Of a stretch of 64,000 bases of DNA, positions 63,943 through 64,000 are shown piece by piece (position 1 is the first letter of the stretch; the number at the start of each line of letters is the position of its first letter). The notes beneath the pieces were generated by a model. The model saw only the letters and a program-made list of their open reading frames with translations. It was not told the DNA's origin and made no database searches. The position numbers and the translations under genes are program-made. The stretch is from Salinibacterium sp. dk2585 (GTDB taxonomy: Bacteria; Actinomycetota; Actinomycetes; Actinomycetales; Microbacteriaceae), in NCBI RefSeq assembly GCF_008001035.1, contig NZ_CP042856.1, forward strand, positions 1,550,001 through 1,614,000. Direction: 5' to 3'.

Positions 63943-64000
63943 GCCTTCCACCCCTCGCTCCTGGCCAGGTCCATCGCTTCACCCACGAGCGTGATGGACC
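63939..64000 (-). CDS. folC: Folylpolyglutamate synthase, 3' end only
   Basis: Only the last 20 codons are in the window (SITLVGEAMDLARSEGWKA then TGA). The sequence matches the usual FolC C-terminus (V-x-GE-A...A...GW) and its place before DUF4233 supports the call. Confidence 0.7.
   Translation of the reverse strand, partial: SITLVGEAMDLARSEGWKA

Overview
The window is a high-GC actinobacterial chromosome segment, most likely from the family Microbacteriaceae. The gene order holA-rpsT-lepA-hemW-hrcA-dnaJ-rsmE-HIT-phoH-ybeY-corC, and rne-rplU-rpmA-obgE-proB-proA-nadD-rsfS, is typical of that group. Frequent GTG and TTG starts, DUF4233 next to folC, and stop/start overlaps of the ATGA, GTGA and TGATG type fit as well. 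No prophage, IS element or CRISPR array was seen.

Layout. 1-5.9 kb: heat-shock and ribosome/RNA-quality operon read leftward (hrcA, dnaJ, rsmE, HIT, phoH, ybeY, CNNM/CorC-type transporter running off the left edge) behind a near-perfect CIRCE operator. 6-13.6 kb: two tandem DUF4870 membrane proteins, hemW, DUF1990, lepA, rpsT, a lipoprotein and holA. 13.6-23 kb: comEC/comEA, leuS, an SGNH hydrolase, and the p-aminobenzoate genes pabB and pabC facing away from each other across 11 bp. 23-35.4 kb: mixed accessory genes (TetR regulator, App1-type phosphatase, siderophore-interacting protein, two small unknown proteins, DUF3516 RNA helicase with a membrane hydrolase, zinc-ribbon SDR, APH-type kinase, DUF202 pair).

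35.4-43.3 kb is the most coherent accessory block and probably a catabolic module for lignin-type methoxy-aromatic compounds. It holds a coniferyl-alcohol-dehydrogenase-like SDR, an aldehyde dehydrogenase, a metallo-beta-lactamase-fold hydrolase, an ACS-type MFS transporter, a CYP199-like cytochrome P450, a phthalate-dioxygenase-type reductase and an IclR regulator. Two IclR-like sites (TTTCR-N5-TGGAA) lie in its control regions. The proposed flow is uptake by the MFS protein, oxidation or O-demethylation by P450 plus reductase, then alcohol to aldehyde to acid by the SDR and aldehyde dehydrogenase.

44.2-49.2 kb looks acquired or rearranged. It carries two overlapping fluoride-channel genes (crcB) of locally low GC, a decayed fragment of urease alpha subunit (ureC), an unusual 1160-residue fusion of a K+-channel-like pore module with FUSC-type membrane domains, and a tRNA-Ala(GGC) gene. 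49.3-64 kb returns to core genes: rsfS, nadD, proA, proB, obgE, rpmA, rplU, rne (with a long leader), a VKOR-family protein, ndk, DUF4233 and the 3' end of folC.

All calls come from reading translated sequence and motifs; no database search was run. Family names rest on recognised motifs and length, and regulatory sites are pattern-based predictions.
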